A stretch of DNA of 44,741 nucleotides from a virus. The stretch spans positions 1 to 44,741 of IMG/VR virus record IMGVR_UViG_3300037116_000300. One strand, 5' to 3'. Positions 21,144-30,045 of the stretch are shown one piece after another. The notes beneath the pieces were generated by a model, which worked only from the letters and a program-made list of their open reading frames with translations, was not told where the DNA came from and made no database searches. The position numbers and the translations under genes were made by a program. Position 1 is the first letter of the stretch, and each line of letters starts with the position of its first letter.

Positions 21144-22750
21144 TTCCAGGGAGAGTCAAATCGCTGTTCACGCGCCGCGGACTTTCGGAGCGCAATAGCC
21201 TCACGCTGCTGAACCTCAGCGACGCGGTGCGTTGGGATGAAGCACGCGCCGAGGCGGACGCGGCCGCGAAGGTCACGGCCGAGGCCGTGGCGCCGCAGCT
21301 CTTCACGCTGACCACCGGCGACGGCGAGGATCCTGGATTCCGGCGCATTACCTCACTGGCGACGCTCCGCGACCTCAACCCACTGATGCATGACCGCATG
21401 CTGCAGGTGTGCTACTTCCTGCGCGTGACGACGCCCTTCGGCAAGCGGATCGTCGAGATCATCACCAGCTACACGGTGGGCAAAGGCGTGCGCGTCACGG
21501 CCAAGGATCCGAAGGTTCAGGATGTGCTCGACGCTTTCTGGAAGGACGAGGTCAATAACCTCGACGAGAATCTCCCGGCCTGGTGCGACGAGCTCACCAC
21601 GTTCGGCGAGATTTGCCTCCCGGTGGCGCGCAATCCGGTGAGCGGCCTGGTGCGCGTGGGCTATATCGATCCCATGAACATCGACACAGTGCAGTTCGCG
21701 CAGATGGCGACGGCCGATGGGACGGCGTCGATCAATGTACCGTATGCGGTGCGGTTGCGGCGCGAAGTGGGCGAAGTGTTGCAGAAGCCCATGCTGCTGG
21801 TCCAGCGCATTGAGGATCCGAAACAGGAGAACTATGGCCGGCTCGCGGGCGAATGCTTTTATTTCGCGTTGAACAAAGCGAAATCGGCGAGCCGCGGTTT
21901 TTCCGAACTCTTCAGCCTGGCCGACTGGATCGATCTCTTCGACCAGATGATCTTCGACTTCGGCGACAAGGTGCGTTTCCTGAATTCATTCGTGTGGCAT
22001 TACATCCTGGAGGGCGCCGACGACAAGAAGGTCCAGGAATACAAAGACGAGTTCACCAAGGATCCTCCGCGGCAGGGGGGCGCCGTCTTCTCAAACGAAC
22101 GCGTCAAGATCGAGGCGCAGACTCCGGAGTTCCATGGTCAGGACATGGCCGCCGGCGCGTCGATGGTGAAGCTCTACGGCCTGGGCGGTGCGGGACTGCC
22201 TGCGACCTTCTTCGGTGACGGCGTCGACGCCAACCGCTCGACGGCCATTGAGATGAACGCTCCGGTCCACCGGAAGATTCAGGACAGACAGAATCACCTG
22301 GCGCGCTGCCTGGGCAAGATCCTTGATTTCGTAATCGAGTCGGCGCAGGATGCCGGCGTTCTGTCTATTGGCGTAGACGCTTCCTACACCATCGAGTTCC
22401 CTGAGATCGCGACGCAGGATCTGCAGAAGGGGTCCCTGGTGCTGGCCGGCGTGGCGACGGCGATGCAGGTGGGAACGCAGGAAGGCTGGGTCACCGGACT
22501 GACGGCGGCGCGGGCCTTCCACACGGTGCTGGCTGAGATCGGCGTCGACATTGAGGATTCACAGGAAGAATACGCAGCTGCGCAAACGGAGAAGGATGAC
22601 CGCGCCGCGAAACAGCAGGATCTGTTCGCCCCTCAATCCCAACTGAGCGCCGCGCTCAAGAAGCTGAATCCGAACGCCGCCGACGAAGCGGGGAACGGCC
22701 CCGATAACGATCTGCTCGATGAAGCCGAAGTTCGAGCGCGGGTGAATTGA
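21134..22750 (+). CDS. Portal protein
   Basis: 538 residues, the usual portal length. ATG at 21134 has GGAG about 8 nt upstream and overlaps the terminase stop by 10 nt. Portal features include an early NPLMHDRMLQVCYFLRVTTP helix region, DELTTFGEICLPVARN in the wing, a crown-type helix DLFDQMIFDFGDKVRFLN, and late SYTIEFPEIATQDLQK. The acidic C-terminus (DNDLLDEAEVRARVN) is variable. It sits at the capsid vertex and joins the terminase and tail. I do not place it firmly in the Mu gp29 (DUF935) family. Confidence 0.8.
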   Translation: MGLIPGRVKSLFTRRGLSERNSLTLLNLSDAVRWDEARAEADAAAKVTAEAVAPQLFTLTTGDGEDPGFRRITSLATLRDLNPLMHDRMLQVCYFLRVTTPFGKRIVEIITSYTVGKGVRVTAKDPKVQDVLDAFWKDEVNNLDENLPAWCDELTTFGEICLPVARNPVSGLVRVGYIDPMNIDTVQFAQMATADGTASINVPYAVRLRREVGEVLQKPMLLVQRIEDPKQENYGRLAGECFYFALNKAKSASRGFSELFSLADWIDLFDQMIFDFGDKVRFLNSFVWHYILEGADDKKVQEYKDEFTKDPPRQGGAVFSNERVKIEAQTPEFHGQDMAAGASMVKLYGLGGAGLPATFFGDGVDANRSTAIEMNAPVHRKIQDRQNHLARCLGKILDFVIESAQDAGVLSIGVDASYTIEFPEIATQDLQKGSLVLAGVATAMQVGTQEGWVTGLTAARAFHTVLAEIGVDIEDSQEEYAAAQTEKDDRAAKQQDLFAPQSQLSAALKKLNPNAADEAGNGPDNDLLDEAEVRARVN

Positions 22751-23652
22751 TGGCTGACTCCCGCGCACAGGCTTATGCCCAGCAGCTCGACGCGTTGACG
22801 CGCCAGGCCGAGGCGCTCACGCCCGAGGCGCGGATCCGCATCGTCAAGCTGCTGGATGAAGCCAACCGTGAGATCCTCGCAGATCTTGCGCGGAGCAAGC
22901 CGGGAAGCTATAACGCCGCGCGGCTGCAGGCGTTGAAGGCGCAGATCGATCGCGTGATGGAACAGTTTGCCAGGCAGGCCAGCAGCCAGGTGAGTGACCT
23001 CGAACGCCAGGCTTATCAGAAAGCCGCTCAATCTGTGGATGCAACCGTGGCCGCCGGCACGGGCGGCCTGATGGTGCAGCCAGTGATTGACACCGCGGCG
23101 CTTCAGGTAGTGCAGGGCTATACCGCAGACCTGATCACCGGCCTGACGCGGGATGCCAGTTCCAAAATCAATGCGGCGATTCAGCGTGCCTATCTCGGCG
23201 GCGCTAACCTTGAGCAGCTCGTCGAGCAGATCGGCTCAACGCTCGAGGACGGGAAGTTCTCCGGCCTGTTCAGCCAGGTGGGCGAGCGGGCAATGACCAT
23301 CGCAACCAACGAGATCATGCGTGTGCATTCGCTGGCATCGATGTCGCGCATCAAGGCGCTGGCGCCGCATCATCCGGGCCTGAGCAAGTTATGGAGGCAC
23401 ATTCCCGTCGCCCGCGTACCGCGTATTTCGCACCTCCTGGCGGATGGACAGATCCGCAAGCCAGGCGAACCATTCCTCGTCGAGGGCGAGGAACTGCAAT
23501 ATCCGCGCGATCCATCGGGATCCGCAGAGAACACCATCAACTGTCATTGCTTGCTTGTGCCGCATATCGGCGATGACGATTTAAAGCCCACAGACCAGGA
23601 GCGGCAACTGCTCGCGCACCACGGAATCTCCGTCGAGTCTGTATATGGATGA
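22750..23652 (+). CDS. Mu F-like minor head protein
   Basis: 300 residues from the ATG at 22750 (TTG at 22747 also possible), directly overlapping the portal stop. A helical N-terminal two thirds leads to the MuF/SPP1 gp7-type domain: MTIATNEIMRVHSLASMSR, LWRHIPVARVPRISH, LADGQIRKPGEPFLVEGEEL and the closing NTINCHCLLVPH. These are the ordered marks of the MuF C-terminus. The protein is injected or binds portal and DNA in known phages. No fused toxin domain is seen. It is shorter than Mu F (about 430). Confidence 0.8.
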   Translation: MADSRAQAYAQQLDALTRQAEALTPEARIRIVKLLDEANREILADLARSKPGSYNAARLQALKAQIDRVMEQFARQASSQVSDLERQAYQKAAQSVDATVAAGTGGLMVQPVIDTAALQVVQGYTADLITGLTRDASSKINAAIQRAYLGGANLEQLVEQIGSTLEDGKFSGLFSQVGERAMTIATNEIMRVHSLASMSRIKALAPHHPGLSKLWRHIPVARVPRISHLLADGQIRKPGEPFLVEGEELQYPRDPSGSAENTINCHCLLVPHIGDDDLKPTDQERQLLAHHGISVESVYG

Positions 23653-23714
23653 ACGCAACTTCAGCAGCTTCCGCGTCTGCCGCGGCTTCTGTGAGCACGG
23701 CGGCGCTCATTTAA
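23649..23714 (+). CDS. Possible 21-residue peptide
   Basis: ATG at 23649 overlaps the F-like stop (ATGA) and the frame ends TAA at 23714. The product is only Ala/Ser-rich (MNATSAASASAASVSTAALI). The coupling is the only support; it may be a chance frame. Confidence 0.2.
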   Translation: MNATSAASASAAASVSTAALI

Positions 23715-23763
23715 TAATCTGGCCGTACACACCCGCATGACCGCAACAAGGAGATAAATTCGA

Positions 23764-24087
23764 ATGGCTGACACGAAGATCACCGCACCCGACGCGCCCG
23801 CGCATCTTTCCGCGAAGGCCGCCAAGGCATGGCAGGCCCAATATCTGAAGGCGTACGCGCAGGCCGCCATCGACAGTCCCGACAATCTGGGCGCGCAGCG
23901 TTCAGCGGCGCTGAAATCGGCGAACGCGCTGCTCGCAGTTCCCGCGCCCACTTCCGCCAAAGGCATCGACGATCTAGAAGATTGGCAAGTTGCCCTGCGC
24001 GAGGTGCGTCAGGTGAAGGGCGTCGCGACGTCGGTCTGCGTCACGACGGACGGCCGGAAGTATGCGTTCCCCCTCGGCGGCAAGTAA
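23764..24087 (+). CDS. Small head-region protein
   Basis: 107 residues, with AAGGAG 9 nt before the ATG. An Ala-rich helical start (HLSAKAAKAWQAQYLKAYAQ) is followed by LEDWQVALREVRQVKG and a strand-like end VCVTTDGRKYAFPLGGK. The opening resembles the helix-hairpin of ChaB-like proteins often found among structural phage genes. It lies between F-like and capsid genes, so a head-related role is inferred. Confidence 0.5.
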   Translation: MADTKITAPDAPAHLSAKAAKAWQAQYLKAYAQAAIDSPDNLGAQRSAALKSANALLAVPAPTSAKGIDDLEDWQVALREVRQVKGVATSVCVTTDGRKYAFPLGGK

Positions 24088-24100
24088 CTCTGAGGTACGG

Positions 24101-26578
24101 ATGAAGCAAGGAATCGTTGTTCTCGGATCGTCGCTCTGCGTAGCCGTTGCTGCGCGGGGCGGCTTCCTGCTTACAGCCGAAGCTGATCGCTCGCTCGACG
24201 AGCAACTGCAGCTGATCAGCGACGGGCTCCGCGAGTCATTTGGGCTTGATGCGCTGGGAACCCCGCGCCTCTACGTCGTAGAGACTTTCGATGACTACCT
24301 GATCGCGTGCGGCATGCATGATACGAAGCTCTATCGCGTCCCTTACACCATCAAGGGCGATGAGATTTCGTTTGGCGATGCGCAGGAAGTAACCAAAGCC
24401 TATGTGCCGGTGGCCGAAGCCTGCGAGTTCATGGCCGCGGCTGAAGGCGATGCCCAGGCGCAATCAGGCAAATACAAAATTCGCGTGCTCAAGCCGGGCT
24501 GGGGAACCGGCGCCGTCAACGGCAAAGCAATCCCGCATTACTATCCTCCCGCGTTTGTCGCCACGGTGGCGGAAGCGGTTGCGGGCAAGCCATTCGGCCG
24601 CCGGCATCCCAACCAGCAGGGCCCCGATCCAACCGGCGCCACGGATCCCGATCGCATCGCGGGCTGGCTTGAGGGAAGCTCGCACGACGCGAACGGCGCC
24701 TATACGACCGTCAATCTCTTCACTGCGGAATCGGATCTGCGCTCGAAGCTCGATGACGCGCGGGAAAACAAGAAGCTTGATCTTTTCGCCGTGTCGATGC
24801 TTGCCGCGATTGGCTACAAGTCGGGCGTCGTCGAGGGCAAGCCATGCCTCGTCGCCGAAGCGCTCGGCACGCTTTATTCCGTCGATCTCTGTGCGCGAGC
24901 CGGAGCCGGCGGCGAATTTCTCACGGCCGCTGCATTCGCGGCCAACGATGTTGCGGCGGCGCAATTGCGCGCCGTGAACCCCAACTCAACCGCTATCGCC
25001 CCCAACCGGCGTAGCCATAACAGCGGCGGCGCTCCAGGCGCTACCGAAGGAGCAGCCTTTATGAAGGACACTCTTCGCAAACTGCTCGAAGCGCTTCGGC
25101 AGAAGAACGCCAGCCGCGCTGCCGAGCTCACCATGAAGTTCGCCACCGTCACGGAGGCTGAATATCCGGCCCTGCTGACCGAGGTGACCGATGCCGTCCT
25201 GGCTGAGCCCGCTGCTGCAGCTGCAGCCGCCGCTGCTGCGAACTCTGCGACCGTTACCGCCGAGGCCGCGCAGACCGCACTGACCGAAGCGCACCGCATC
25301 CAGTCGCGCAACCGCATCGCCGTCAAACTGACGGAGAGCAAGCTGCCCGAGGCCGCGCGCAAGCTCGCCAATGAGCACCTGGAGACGGCCCTGACTACCG
25401 AGGCGAACCTGCCCGAGGCCACGATCGATGCGGAGATCGCCCGCGTGCGCACAGCATTCGCGGCATTCAGTGCAGTCGGCCGCGTGGTCCCTGGCTCAAC
25501 GGTGACTCTCGACAGCGCCGATAAGATGTCTCTCGCCATGGAAGCGGCGATCGGCGTCAAGGCGTCGATGGGTAAAGGCGTCCCGGCTTTCCGCGGATTG
25601 CGCGAAGCCTACACCGCCATCACCGGCGACTTCAACCTGGACCGGCTGCGTAACGGCGGCTTCACCGGTCATGTGTTGACGTCGGAAGCTGTGATCACCG
25701 GCGACTTTCCGAACATCCTGCTGAACTCGATGACCAAGCGGCTGCTTCAGGATTACGCAGAGCTGGCGCTGGATGGCCTGAGCAATATCTACACCAAGGC
25801 CAACATCGCCGACTTCAAGCTGCAGGACAGAGTGCGCGAGGGTTACTTCCCCGAGCTCTCGACCGTGACGGAAGGCAATGCCTACACGGAAATCGCGTAT
25901 CCCACCGATGAGCGGACCAACTACACCGTGGTGAAGCGGGGCAACTTGCTCACCATCTCGGAAGAGACGATCCGCAATGACGATCTCGGCGCGATCGCCC
26001 GCTTCCCCGGCCGCCTGGCGCGCGCCGGCCGCTGGACGCTGAAGAATTACATCACAGCGTTCTTCGTCAGCAATCCGAACTACGGCGGCGACTCCGTGGC
26101 ATGGTTCAACTCCGCGCACGCCAACCTTAGCACCCTGGCGCTCTCGCAGGATTCGCTGATCGCCGATGAAATCGCGCTGCTTACCCAGACCGAGAAGGAT
26201 TCGGGCGAACCGCTGGGCCTGCCGCTCGATTGGTTGATGGTGCCCCCGGCTCTCGCAGCTACGGCGCGCCAGATCAACCAGACCAACACCGCAGGCTCGA
26301 ACGCCTTCTTCCAGCGGTTCGGTGCGCAGAACGAGCGCATCTACACCAACGAAAAGCTCACCGATGTGAACGACTATTACTACGGTTCCAACCAGGTGAA
26401 CGCGCCGTTCCTTGAGATCGGCTTCCTGGATGGGATCGAAGAGCCGCAGATCTTCCTGGCCAACCAGCCAACGATCGGCACTCAGTTCACCAACGACGAG
26501 CTGCAGTACAAGGTCAAGCACGTCTACGGTGGCGCGATCATCGACTTCCGCGGCGTGGGCAAGCACGTCGTAGCCTAA
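24101..26578 (+). CDS. Fused prohead protease, scaffold and major capsid protein
   Basis: 825 residues from the ATG at 24101 (GAGG upstream). Part 1 (about 1-300) looks like a phage prohead protease: YRVPYTIKGDEISFGDAQEV, then KYKIRVLKPGWGTG, H169 in GRRHPNQQ and S232 in LDLFAVSMLA as candidate catalytic residues. Part 2 (about 320-470) is Ala-rich and helical, scaffold-like, with a run of alanines near 370-380. Part 3 (about 500-825) is the major capsid: LTSEAVITGDFPNILLNSMT, GYFPELSTVTEGNAYTEI and NERIYTNEKLTDVNDYYYGS. In Mu, protease (I), nested scaffold (Z) and capsid (T) are separate products. Here one frame spans all. An internal ATG at 25061 (residue 321) has its own AAGGAG, so a shorter product is likely too. 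Confidence 0.8.
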   Translation: MKQGIVVLGSSLCVAVAARGGFLLTAEADRSLDEQLQLISDGLRESFGLDALGTPRLYVVETFDDYLIACGMHDTKLYRVPYTIKGDEISFGDAQEVTKAYVPVAEACEFMAAAEGDAQAQSGKYKIRVLKPGWGTGAVNGKAIPHYYPPAFVATVAEAVAGKPFGRRHPNQQGPDPTGATDPDRIAGWLEGSSHDANGAYTTVNLFTAESDLRSKLDDARENKKLDLFAVSMLAAIGYKSGVVEGKPCLVAEALGTLYSVDLCARAGAGGEFLTAAAFAANDVAAAQLRAVNPNSTAIAPNRRSHNSGGAPGATEGAAFMKDTLRKLLEALRQKNASRAAELTMKFATVTEAEYPALLTEVTDAVLAEPAAAAAAAAAANSATVTAEAAQTALTEAHRIQSRNRIAVKLTESKLPEAARKLANEHLETALTTEANLPEATIDAEIARVRTAFAAFSAVGRVVPGSTVTLDSADKMSLAMEAAIGVKASMGKGVPAFRGLREAYTAITGDFNLDRLRNGGFTGHVLTSEAVITGDFPNILLNSMTKRLLQDYAELALDGLSNIYTKANIADFKLQDRVREGYFPELSTVTEGNAYTEIAYPTDERTNYTVVKRGNLLTISEETIRNDDLGAIARFPGRLARAGRWTLKNYITAFFVSNPNYGGDSVAWFNSAHANLSTLALSQDSLIADEIALLTQTEKDSGEPLGLPLDWLMVPPALAATARQINQTNTAGSNAFFQRFGAQNERIYTNEKLTDVNDYYYGSNQVNAPFLEIGFLDGIEEPQIFLANQPTIGTQFTNDELQYKVKHVYGGAIIDFRGVGKHVVA
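25047..25066 (+). promoter_or_regulatory. Internal ribosome binding site for scaffold-capsid product
   Basis: AAGGAG at 25047-25052 stands 8 nt before an in-frame ATG (25061, MKDTLRKLLEAL). This is as strong as any ribosome site in the late operon. It would give a 505-residue product lacking the protease, in the manner of nested scaffold genes. Confidence 0.6.
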
Positions 26579-26686
26579 CCGGGCTGGTCAGGCGCGATTG
26601 CCTTACGCACCCGCTGCAGGTGAATGCAGCAACGGCCGCCGGGCTGGAGCAATCCGGTCCGGCGTTCCCTTAGAAGGAGCGATCCA

Positions 26687-27076
26687 ATGCAGGACAGTTT
26701 CCGCAAGAGCATGCTCACCCTTCCGCTGCTGCCCACGCTGGCCGTAGCCACCGCCGTGGCGATCTATATTGCTGAGCGGCCGTTTCGCATCCAGGGCGCG
26801 CAGCTCTGCCTTAGCGATCAGGGCACGGGCGCAGGCGCCACAACGGTCAATCTCAAGCTGAATGGCACCGCCATCAACGCGAGCGGGAGTTTGTCGATCG
26901 CCGTCGGCGCAGGGTCGAACGCAATCAACACGCCCATCACAACCAACTCCAACTATCCCGGCGGCCAGCGCGTGAACAAGGGCGATGTGCTCACTGTGGA
27001 TGTTGCGGCGGTTCCCGCGACCACGGTGCCCAAGAACGGCTACGTGGTGCTGGACCTGGTCGAGATCGACGTTTAG
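26687..27076 (+). CDS. Probable head decoration or minor structural protein
   Basis: 129 residues from the ATG at 26687 with AAGGAG 9 nt upstream. The start is slightly hydrophobic (MLTLPLLPTLAVATAVAIYI), not a clear signal peptide. The rest is beta-rich (GATTVNLKLNGTAINASGSL, GDVLTVDVAAVPATTVPKNG, YVVLDLVEIDV), fitting a beta-sandwich. It follows the capsid gene directly, the usual place for decoration proteins. No specific family. Confidence 0.5.
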   Translation: MQDSFRKSMLTLPLLPTLAVATAVAIYIAERPFRIQGAQLCLSDQGTGAGATTVNLKLNGTAINASGSLSIAVGAGSNAINTPITTNSNYPGGQRVNKGDVLTVDVAAVPATTVPKNGYVVLDLVEIDV

Positions 27077-27133
27077 CAGATCACAAACCGTCGCGGGGCA
27101 AAACGGCCGTGAGTAACCGCGATAGATCAACCC

Positions 27134-27159
27134 GCGGCGTTATGACGTTATAACGCCGC
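27134..27159. other. Perfect 10-bp stem-loop between head genes
   Basis: GCGGCGTTAT and ATAACGCCGC pair perfectly around GACGTT. No T-run follows on either strand, so it is not a standard terminator. It could be an RNA processing or stability site. Confidence 0.5.
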
Positions 27160-27179
27160 AAAACCTTAGAGGCTCGAAC

Positions 27180-27914
27180 GTGCCATTTCCTTACGCGATC
27201 TCGGACTTTGTAGCGGAGATCCCGAACGTGATCTCGGATGACGCTGCGCGCATCGCTTCCGGAAATTGGACCGCGCTGGTGATTCGCGCCATCCTGGAAC
27301 GCTACTCGGCAGACCGGCCGCTTTACCTGGTCTCCGACATCGATGGGAATGGAACGAACTATCTGCCGCTTCCCGTCGCGCCCGGCAGCGGAGACGATCT
27401 TCCCTTGTGGGAATCGAACTTCTCCGTCATCGAGCGGATTGAGTTCCCGATCGGACAGCAGCCGCCGCAGCTCGTAGACGATTCAGATTTCCGCATCTAC
27501 TCAACGCCCGGAGCTGCGGATCGGATCCTCATCAACTTCGACACGCCGAATTCCGGCGACTCGATGCGCGTGACCTGGACGGCGCGCCATCTTCGCGACG
27601 GATCCACAGTGCCCGACAAGGATTTCTACGCGGTGACGGACTTCGCCGCGAGCCTCGGCGCAGAGAAGCTGGCCACGTTCTATGTGGGCACAGGCGATTC
27701 GACGCTGCAGGCCGACGTGGTGAACTACCGTTCGAAGTCGCAGGAGATGCTGAACGTCGCGAAGGCGCTGCGCAAGCGCTATTACAACCACATGGGCATT
27801 GAGGAAGGCGCGACCGGCGAAGCTGAAGTAGGACCGGCGCTCGCGGTCGGCAACCAATATCTCGAACAGAACAGCGGCGTGGATCGCCTGGTCCACGGCA
27901 AATATACGAGGTAG
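27180..27914 (+). CDS. Probable head-tail connector protein
   Basis: 244 residues with a GTG start and AGAGG upstream. Opens MPFPYAISDFVAEIPNVISD, has a beta-rich middle (IERIEFPIGQQPPQLVDDSD, RILINFDTPN, MRVTWTARHLRD) and a helical C-terminus (QEMLNVAKALRKRYYNHMGI). The place after capsid and before gp10-like and terminator genes is that of adaptor or connector proteins. Family not recognised. Confidence 0.5.
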   Translation: MPFPYAISDFVAEIPNVISDDAARIASGNWTALVIRAILERYSADRPLYLVSDIDGNGTNYLPLPVAPGSGDDLPLWESNFSVIERIEFPIGQQPPQLVDDSDFRIYSTPGAADRILINFDTPNSGDSMRVTWTARHLRDGSTVPDKDFYAVTDFAASLGAEKLATFYVGTGDSTLQADVVNYRSKSQEMLNVAKALRKRYYNHMGIEEGATGEAEVGPALAVGNQYLEQNSGVDRLVHGKYTR

Positions 27915-27917
27915 GCG

Positions 27918-28457
27918 ATGGCGTGGGGAGCGAAGATTACCGGCACCGAAGGCGCGGCTCCCGAACTCCAGGCTGCGGTGCGCGAAGGAACGCAGGCCGG
28001 CCTCGAAGCCCTCGGCGTCAAAGGCGCGGAGATGGTACAGCAGAACATCATCACGCCGTTCGACGGCAAGCCAGCCGCGGTTTGTTTCGGCAATCTGGCC
28101 GGGTCGATCATCTCCGTGTTTCAGCCGGCTCCTGACATGCTGCGCGAAATCATCGGCGTAGGACCGACGCTGCAGGCCGACAAATATGCGGCTCCAGTTG
28201 AGACCGGCGCCAGGCCGCACATGCCGCCGCCCTCCGCATTGTTGCCCTGGGTTCAGAAGAAGTTCGGCTTCGAGAATGAGAAGGAAGCGCTCTCGATGGC
28301 GTTCGCTGTCGCCAAGTCGATTGCGAAGAAAGGCACGCAAGGGCATCAGATGTTTTCGCGCGCCCTGGTCGAGCTGGAGCCGCTCGCCGCGCCGGCTCTC
28401 GAAAAGGAGATCGCGCTATCGCTGGCGCGCCATGGCTTCGTCGGGGTGTCCGCATGA
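27918..28457 (+). CDS. HK97 gp10-like tail-completion protein
   Basis: 179 residues. Typical start helices (LQAAVREGTQAGLEALGVKG), a central AEMVQQNIITPFDGKPAAV, the marker YAAPVETGARPHMPPPSAL found in gp10/neck-type proteins (V-E-x-G-T-x-P-H-x-P), and a late KKGTQGHQMFSRAL. Such proteins close the head-tail joint. It starts 3 nt after the previous stop and overlaps the next gene. Confidence 0.65.
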   Translation: MAWGAKITGTEGAAPELQAAVREGTQAGLEALGVKGAEMVQQNIITPFDGKPAAVCFGNLAGSIISVFQPAPDMLREIIGVGPTLQADKYAAPVETGARPHMPPPSALLPWVQKKFGFENEKEALSMAFAVAKSIAKKGTQGHQMFSRALVELEPLAAPALEKEIALSLARHGFVGVSA

Positions 28458-28948
28458 GCGCCGTCGACGCGGTAACCGCCGTGTGGAACCGCCTGAAGAC
28501 CGTCGATGGCGTCGGCCCCAATGTCTACAACATGCTGCGCGAGGCAGCGACGGACGCGCAATTCCAGCAGCTCTTCGTCGACGCAATCACGGATCCGACG
28601 CACAAGATCCTGCGCGCCTGGCGCGTGACGCGCACCGCAACGCAGGGGCGCGACGAGACGATGGCCGCGATGAGCCGCACGCACACGGTCGAGATCTCGG
28701 GCTTCATGTCCTACCAGGACGGCGTCTCGGAGCCGATCTTTCAGCAACTCGTCGAGGACGTCTGCGCTGCATTTGATTCCTATGCTGATGGATCCGCGCG
28801 CAGGCGCTTTGTGAGCGATGCGTATCCACAAGGCGAATTTGAATGGTCGGGGCCGACGCAGGTACTTGCTGTGCGGCTCGGAACGCTGGGCAGCGTGCTG
28901 GTTCACGCGGCCCTTCTCAACTATCCGGTTCACGAATATCCGCTCTGA
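28454..28948 (+). CDS. Probable tail terminator protein
   Basis: 164 residues overlapping the gp10-like gene by 4 nt (ATGA). The order fits the tail-terminator fold: N-terminal helix (VDAVTAVWNRLKTVDGV), central strands around RAWRVTRTATQG and TVEISGFMSYQDG, helix IFQQLVEDVCAAFDSYAD, and a late LGTLGSVLVHAALLNYPVHE. It would stop tube growth and attach the tail to the head. Assignment is by order and fold. Confidence 0.6.
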   Translation: MSAVDAVTAVWNRLKTVDGVGPNVYNMLREAATDAQFQQLFVDAITDPTHKILRAWRVTRTATQGRDETMAAMSRTHTVEISGFMSYQDGVSEPIFQQLVEDVCAAFDSYADGSARRRFVSDAYPQGEFEWSGPTQVLAVRLGTLGSVLVHAALLNYPVHEYPL

Positions 28949-28960
28949 GGAGGAGCCACC

Positions 28961-29965
28961 ATGCCGTTTACGACACAACGATCTATTCTCCGCAACGTGA
29001 TCCTGGGCGGGAACGTCCAGGCGACGCTCGGCGAAGTGATGGCCGACGCGGATCTCACTTACCGCGGGCGTCCTGAGACCAACGGCTTCTTCCAGATCGC
29101 CCTGGAGAAGGAATCCGATTACCAGTACGCCGGCAAGGGCACTTCGTTTGCAACCGAAGCGCGGCTGATCGCGCAGAGCTCGGCCGGCGAGATCAATGCG
29201 CGCCTGGACGATTACCTGGCTGGATGGTTCCTCGCCATGGTGATGGGGAACGACGCCTACACCGCCGGCACTTCCCCGGCGCCCCACACGCACGTTCTCA
29301 CATGGCACGATACGGGCGAGCCCGCGCAGGTCACCAATGTCTATATCGAAGATTCGCCTGGCCTCAAGCGGAAGTTCCAGGACATGAGCTGCACCAAAGT
29401 CGTCCTGAGCGGCGCAGATAAGGGCTCCATCATGGCGAAGGCAAGCTTCATCGGCACCGGCCGCTATGCCGATGGCGCCATGACTACGCTGCCCGCATTG
29501 CCGACTGCGCAGTATCTCTATGGCTCCGACACCATCGTGTCGATCGGGCCGGCCGGATCTCCGGTCTCGATGGCTCCGCGCGTGCTGAGCTTCGAGGCAA
29601 CCTTCGATCACGCCAATGACTTGTTCCGCGGCTGCGGGGGCGGCGTCTATCCCGTCTTCCCGCGCTACGGCAATCCGCTCTGCACACTGAAGCTGGTCGT
29701 CGCCATCGACACCACGAGCGATATCCGCGACTGGATGATGGATCAGACGCTGCTTGAATTCAAGCTCGTCACCACCAGCGGCGCGACGGTTATCACCATC
29801 GACTACCCGAATGTCATCATCCCGAAGTCGGATCTCGGCGAGACCGACAAGTATGTGACGTACACCATCGAGCTCGATCAGAATGCCATCCTCAAGCCGT
29901 CCGGCTCCGAAGTCTGCACCGTGACGGTGGAGAATACGGCAACTGCATACCTGGTGTCTGCCTAA
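28961..29965 (+). CDS. Major tail tube protein
   Basis: 334 residues, with GAGGAG ahead of the ATG. Beta-rich throughout: NGFFQIALEKESDYQY, TSFATEARLIAQSSAG, VYIEDSPGLKRKFQDMSCTK, TDKYVTYTIELDQNAILKPS. It follows the tail terminator and is followed by a transcription terminator, the normal setting of a highly expressed tube gene. No sheath gene is nearby, which supports a noncontractile tail. The length is in the range of siphophage tube proteins with an added domain. Confidence 0.65.
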   Translation: MPFTTQRSILRNVILGGNVQATLGEVMADADLTYRGRPETNGFFQIALEKESDYQYAGKGTSFATEARLIAQSSAGEINARLDDYLAGWFLAMVMGNDAYTAGTSPAPHTHVLTWHDTGEPAQVTNVYIEDSPGLKRKFQDMSCTKVVLSGADKGSIMAKASFIGTGRYADGAMTTLPALPTAQYLYGSDTIVSIGPAGSPVSMAPRVLSFEATFDHANDLFRGCGGGVYPVFPRYGNPLCTLKLVVAIDTTSDIRDWMMDQTLLEFKLVTTSGATVITIDYPNVIIPKSDLGETDKYVTYTIELDQNAILKPSGSEVCTVTVENTATAYLVSA

Positions 29966-29981
29966 ACCGGATTTCTTCCGA

Positions 29982-30014
29982 GGGGGCGCATCATGTGTGC
30001 GTCCCCTTCCTTTT
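29982..30014 (+). terminator. Rho-independent terminator after tail tube gene
   Basis: GGGGGCGCA (29982-29990) pairs with TGCGTCCCC (29998-30006) with one G-T wobble, followed by TTCCTTTT. This is a good intrinsic terminator, placed between the tube gene and the less abundant tail-assembly proteins. Confidence 0.75.
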
Positions 30015-30045
30015 AAAGCGGTAACTGCACCATTTGGAGGACAAG

